This document shows, piece by piece, positions 5,164-7,580 of a stretch of DNA of 7,580 nucleotides. Made by a program: the position numbers and the translations under genes. The notes beneath the pieces are model-generated. The model was not told the origin of the DNA. It made no database searches and worked only from the letters and a program-made list of their open reading frames with translations. Position 1 is the first letter of the stretch. Every line of letters begins with the position of its first letter. The DNA is from an uncultured Blautia sp. (GTDB lineage: Bacteria > Bacillota > Clostridia > Lachnospirales > Lachnospiraceae): assembly GCA_900551465.1 (NCBI GenBank), contig URWL01000078.1, positions 1 through 7,580 on the forward strand, in the 5' to 3' direction.

Positions 5164-7272
5164 TTACAGTAATTTTTCTTTGATCTCTTCACAGATATGT
5201 CTGCTGTGCTGCTGATCTGAAAAATTAAAATAGAATTTTCTCATTTTTTCGTATTCTGGTTTCATCTTAAAGTTGTTTTTTATATGTTCTTCAAGCAGGC
5301 TCAGAAGCTGCTCCTGATTTTCGGCACGGTCTCCGAAAAGGTCGGTTTTCATATCCAGATAACTTCCATGAGCTTCTTCATATTTATCCAGGTCAAACTG
5401 ATAGAAGATGGTAGGTTTATCCTGATAGAGAATATCCCAGCATACGCTGGAGTAGTCGGTGATCAGCATGCGGCACCGCATCAGCATTTCGTTGACTGCA
5501 GTTTCTCCAAAAGAAATCAGATGGATCCGTGGGCTTTTGGACTGGAACTGATCGGAGTATTCCTGGAATTTAGCATGAAGATAGAAATTTATCTCCAGAT
5601 CATATTTTTCCAGCAGATCAGCCAGCTTTCTGGAATTCAGAAGAGCCATATAATGGGTAAAGTAGTCGCTTGCTTCAAAGTCTTTATCAGGAACAGAATC
5701 AAGCCAGTTTCTCCAGGTTGGCATGATCATAATTTCCCGTCGGTCCTGAGATTTGTCATGAAGTACGTCCCATCGGGGCAGACCGGTGTTGATCACTTCT
5801 TCCGGCTTATAGCCAAAATTATCTATAATGGTTTGTTTTTCAGTCTCTGTAGAAACAACAAACAGATTACATGCACCTTTCTGACCTTTTCCATAAAAAT
5901 TATCTACTTTTTTCAGAGCAATTACTCCGTGCTGGAGAAAAACAAAAGGTATTTTCTTTATATACCGGTTAAAGATACTGTGCCTGCTCTGAAGCGGGTA
6001 GGTATGGTATCTGGAATCAGAGCTGACGATCAGATCGGCAGCCAGGATATAGCAGAGATGCCGGATGCTCATAAAATCCAAAAGCCGGTTTTTATAAGGA
6101 AGAACACGTTCCCGGTCAGGAGAGTCCTTTGTTATGATGTAGTAGATATTCTTTTTAAGGAATTGTTCTTCTTTATTTTCCATACAGTGTTTAAAGAAAT
6201 AATATCCATTATCCTGTGCCATGGAAGAAAATTTTTCACATACAAGGCAGATGTGTTTTTTCTTCCAGTAAGGGCGGGCGATCCGATAAAGAAAGATGGC
6301 AAGAAACTCCTTGAAGATAACGCTGGGCCCATCATATTTATTTTTTTCCCGGTATGCAAAAGCCAGTGTCTGTTTGCCTGTATAGTATGGATAAAGGAAA
6401 AAGCCTTTTTCACCGGAAAAAGAACCGTTGTAAAGAAACTTCTGGTACATTCTGGAAGGAACGTCCATGGATATGGGAAGCTCCCCGGTATTTTCTGTGA
6501 CAGGTCCCTGAAGCACTGCACGAACATCCCAATAGATACTTTTTAAATCTACCGTTTTTAGATCCAGGGCTGCTGTTATACGAAGCATATTTCCGTGTTT
6601 TTTTTCTGAGACGGTATGAAAATCATAGGAAATGGCATCTTCGGCCAATTTGCTTCGAAAAGTGAAAACTGTTTTTACATATTTATGAAAACCTGTTTCA
6701 AGATCAAACTTCAGCTTTAGTATGCCTCCGGTCATGCGGCAGGAGCGGAGACGGCAGGCGTGAGTAAGTTCCAGATACCGGTTCCGACTGCAAAGAGCAG
6801 CGCAGAAAAGATTTTCAAAGTCTTTTTTATTGGAAGCAACGCCTACATATTCTACAGAAGAAGTGGATGGAGTTTCCTGCAGCCATATTTCTGCGGCAAA
6901 AATCCGGTATCTCTGAAGTAAGGAAGCAGGCGGCTCCTGTTCGCGCAGAGTGTAGAAGACCTGTTTGCCGTTAAGTGTGCATTCTATAAAAAAACAAAAG
7001 GTTGTCTGTCTGCCAAAAACAGCCATTTCTTTGAGAGGGGAAAGATCTATCAGGAAACAGTTAGTTCCTGCAGGCTGGGATTTAAGATAAAAAGGTCTGT
7101 CTTCCTTGATGTTCTGGACCAGAACACGTACTTCTCCGGAACAGGAAGAAGGGAGATCGGCAATGGAGACTGTAATGAAATCTTTTTGGGTCTCTGCAGA
7201 TGTCAGTTTAAGAGTTCCTTCATTTTTATCAAAAAGTGAAAAGTTTATATCAGGGTTTTTCGTATGGCTCAT
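5164..7272 (-). CDS. CDP-glycerol glycerophosphotransferase family protein (TagB/TagF-like), 702 aa, with extended N terminus
   Basis: The catalytic region, about residues 335-700, carries the same motifs as the 521-residue paralogue: QDNGYYFF (353-360), FLQHG (445-449), MPTWRNW (517-523), ITDYSSVCWD (604-613) and a KPTIFYQFD segment. By eye the two C-terminal regions are very roughly 40% identical and collinear. One difference is that the usual His-Pro pair is His-Ala here (H566-A567). The N-terminal part is about 310 residues before KYDG (312-315), against about 130 in the paralogue, and looks beta-rich throughout with no signal peptide. The expected role is transfer of glycerol phosphate from CDP-glycerol to a surface polymer at the cytoplasmic membrane face; acceptor unknown. 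The start is supported by GGAGG (7277-7281), only 4 bases before the ATG, somewhat close; the next in-frame Met is residue 83. Confidence 0.9.
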   Translation of the reverse strand: MSHTKNPDINFSLFDKNEGTLKLTSAETQKDFITVSIADLPSSCSGEVRVLVQNIKEDRPFYLKSQPAGTNCFLIDLSPLKEMAVFGRQTTFCFFIECTLNGKQVFYTLREQEPPASLLQRYRIFAAEIWLQETPSTSSVEYVGVASNKKDFENLFCAALCSRNRYLELTHACRLRSCRMTGGILKLKFDLETGFHKYVKTVFTFRSKLAEDAISYDFHTVSEKKHGNMLRITAALDLKTVDLKSIYWDVRAVLQGPVTENTGELPISMDVPSRMYQKFLYNGSFSGEKGFFLYPYYTGKQTLAFAYREKNKYDGPSVIFKEFLAIFLYRIARPYWKKKHICLVCEKFSSMAQDNGYYFFKHCMENKEEQFLKKNIYYIITKDSPDRERVLPYKNRLLDFMSIRHLCYILAADLIVSSDSRYHTYPLQSRHSIFNRYIKKIPFVFLQHGVIALKKVDNFYGKGQKGACNLFVVSTETEKQTIIDNFGYKPEEVINTGLPRWDVLHDKSQDRREIMIMPTWRNWLDSVPDKDFEASDYFTHYMALLNSRKLADLLEKYDLEINFYLHAKFQEYSDQFQSKSPRIHLISFGETAVNEMLMRCRMLITDYSSVCWDILYQDKPTIFYQFDLDKYEEAHGSYLDMKTDLFGDRAENQEQLLSLLEEHIKNNFKMKPEYEKMRKFYFNFSDQQHSRHICEEIKEKLL

Positions 7273-7312
7273 AATACCTCCAAATATGATGTGTTTATTA
7301 AAAGATTACATA

Positions 7313-7321
7313 ATTATAACA
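7313..7321 (-). promoter_or_regulatory. Extended -10 promoter for the 702-aa transferase gene
   Basis: On the minus strand TGTTATAAT (7313-7321) is a perfect TATAAT with a TGn extension. The -35 position holds only a weak match (TTTAAT), which is typical of extended -10 promoters. The predicted start is near 7306, about 35 bases before the ATG at 7272. Confidence 0.6.
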
Positions 7322-7383
7322 TATATGTAACAAAAATTAAACATTTAGGTTGTGAAAAAAGTTTGTTTTTTTAAAAATAAATA

Positions 7384-7412
7384 TTGACATAGAGTGTTAC
7401 ACATGATATTGT
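7384..7412 (+). promoter_or_regulatory. Promoter of the L10 leader (rplJ-rplL operon)
   Basis: A perfect TTGACA (7384-7389) is followed after 17 bases by TATTGT (7407-7412), which has an upstream TG (7404-7405) at the extended -10 position. The DNA just upstream (about 7354-7383) is made of A and T tracts and could act as an UP element, as expected of a strong ribosomal-protein promoter. Transcription would start near 7419. Confidence 0.75.
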
Positions 7413-7418
7413 ATTACA

Positions 7419-7537
7419 GAACACTGCCGAAGACAGTAGGTGCCGTAAGGCATAAGGATCAAAACGCCTACCGAGGACTTAGTATTCTGATAAGATTACA
7501 GGAGACCTTACTGTCGTGGTACAGTAGGGCTTTTTTT
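7419..7537 (+). promoter_or_regulatory. Ribosomal protein L10 leader (autoregulatory mRNA leader)
   Basis: The stretch GCCGAAGACAGTAGGTGC (7426-7443) through CCTACCGAGG (7467-7476) matches the conserved core of the Firmicutes L10 leader as I know it. GTAGG (7436-7440) pairs with CCTAC (7467-7471), enclosing a small hairpin TGCC-GTAA-GGCA (7441-7452) with a GNRA loop and a purine-rich internal loop (7453-7466), the expected binding site of the L10(L12)4 complex. A terminator follows at 7506-7537. In this family, excess L10 stabilises the core and stops transcription before rplJ and rplL. The genes themselves are beyond the window; the last 43 bases (7538-7580) show no start that I can support. 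Start and end of the leader are approximate. Confidence 0.88.
7506..7537 (+). terminator. Attenuator terminator of the L10 leader
   Basis: CCTTACTGT (7506-7514) pairs with ACAGTAGGG (7521-7529) in a 9-bp stem with one G-T pair and a 6-base loop. It is followed by C and seven Ts (7531-7537), a textbook intrinsic terminator. Because it lies inside a leader before the expected rplJ, it is most likely conditional. Confidence 0.9.
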
Positions 7538-7580
7538 ATCTCAGTATCCATTGCAACGGCGGTATATCAAAATCTATAAG

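Noticed and set aside
5284..6546. 420-codon plus-strand open frame opposite the 702-aa transferase
   Set aside because: It lies wholly antisense to a gene with clear family motifs, has no ribosome binding site before its ATG, and its product shows no recognisable domain. It is a shadow frame.
7394..7579. 61-codon frame across the L10 leader
   Set aside because: It begins with GTG upstream of the predicted transcription start and runs through the structured leader and terminator, so it would not be translated.
1..7580. Defence system, CRISPR array, insertion sequence or phage signature
   Set aside because: I looked for repeat arrays, transposase or integrase motifs, nuclease or toxin-antitoxin pairs and inverted terminal repeats and found none; the gene content is housekeeping and cell-envelope.

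Overview
The window looks like chromosomal DNA of a low-to-moderate G+C Gram-positive bacterium, most likely a Clostridia member of the Lachnospiraceae type. The evidence is purine-rich AAGGAG-type ribosome binding sites before every complete gene, TTGACA/TATAAT-type promoters, CDP-glycerol:glycerophosphate transferases of the teichoic acid family, and a Firmicutes-style L10 leader. The taxonomic placement is an inference from these traits, not a database match.

Layout, left to right. (1) 1-753, plus strand: the 3' end of a gene for a tetratricopeptide-repeat protein, probably of the DUF5107 type. (2) 773-1861, minus: a fold-type I PLP enzyme close to threonine-phosphate decarboxylase (CobD) and histidinol-phosphate aminotransferase (HisC). 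(3) 2001-2249, plus: an 82-residue acidic protein of unknown function with its own strong promoter and terminator. (4) 2313-3878, minus: a 521-residue CDP-glycerol glycerophosphotransferase-like protein. (5) 3987-5105, plus: a multi-pass membrane acyltransferase of family 3. (6) 5164-7272, minus: a 702-residue paralogue of gene 4 with a larger N-terminal region. (7) 7384-7537, plus: promoter, L10-type leader and attenuator; the ribosomal protein operon (rplJ-rplL) would begin just past the window.

The genes alternate strictly in strand, so each is probably transcribed alone. Each of the three convergent gene pairs shares a compact hairpin that can serve as a terminator in both directions (763-785, 2264-2301, 5123-5159). 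The divergent pairs share short promoter regions. In the 3879-3986 region the two best promoter matches face each other, so the two 5' ends would overlap.

Functionally, genes 4, 5 and 6 suggest cell-envelope work: two cytoplasmic glycerol-phosphate transferases that would extend or decorate a teichoic-acid-like or glycerol-phosphate-substituted polymer, and a membrane acyltransferase that could O-acylate a surface glycan. The aminotransferase may or may not belong to this theme. I see no mobile element, CRISPR array, tRNA, rRNA or defence system. The most informative non-coding element is the L10 leader, where an exact 8-base repeat explains how the terminator could be switched.
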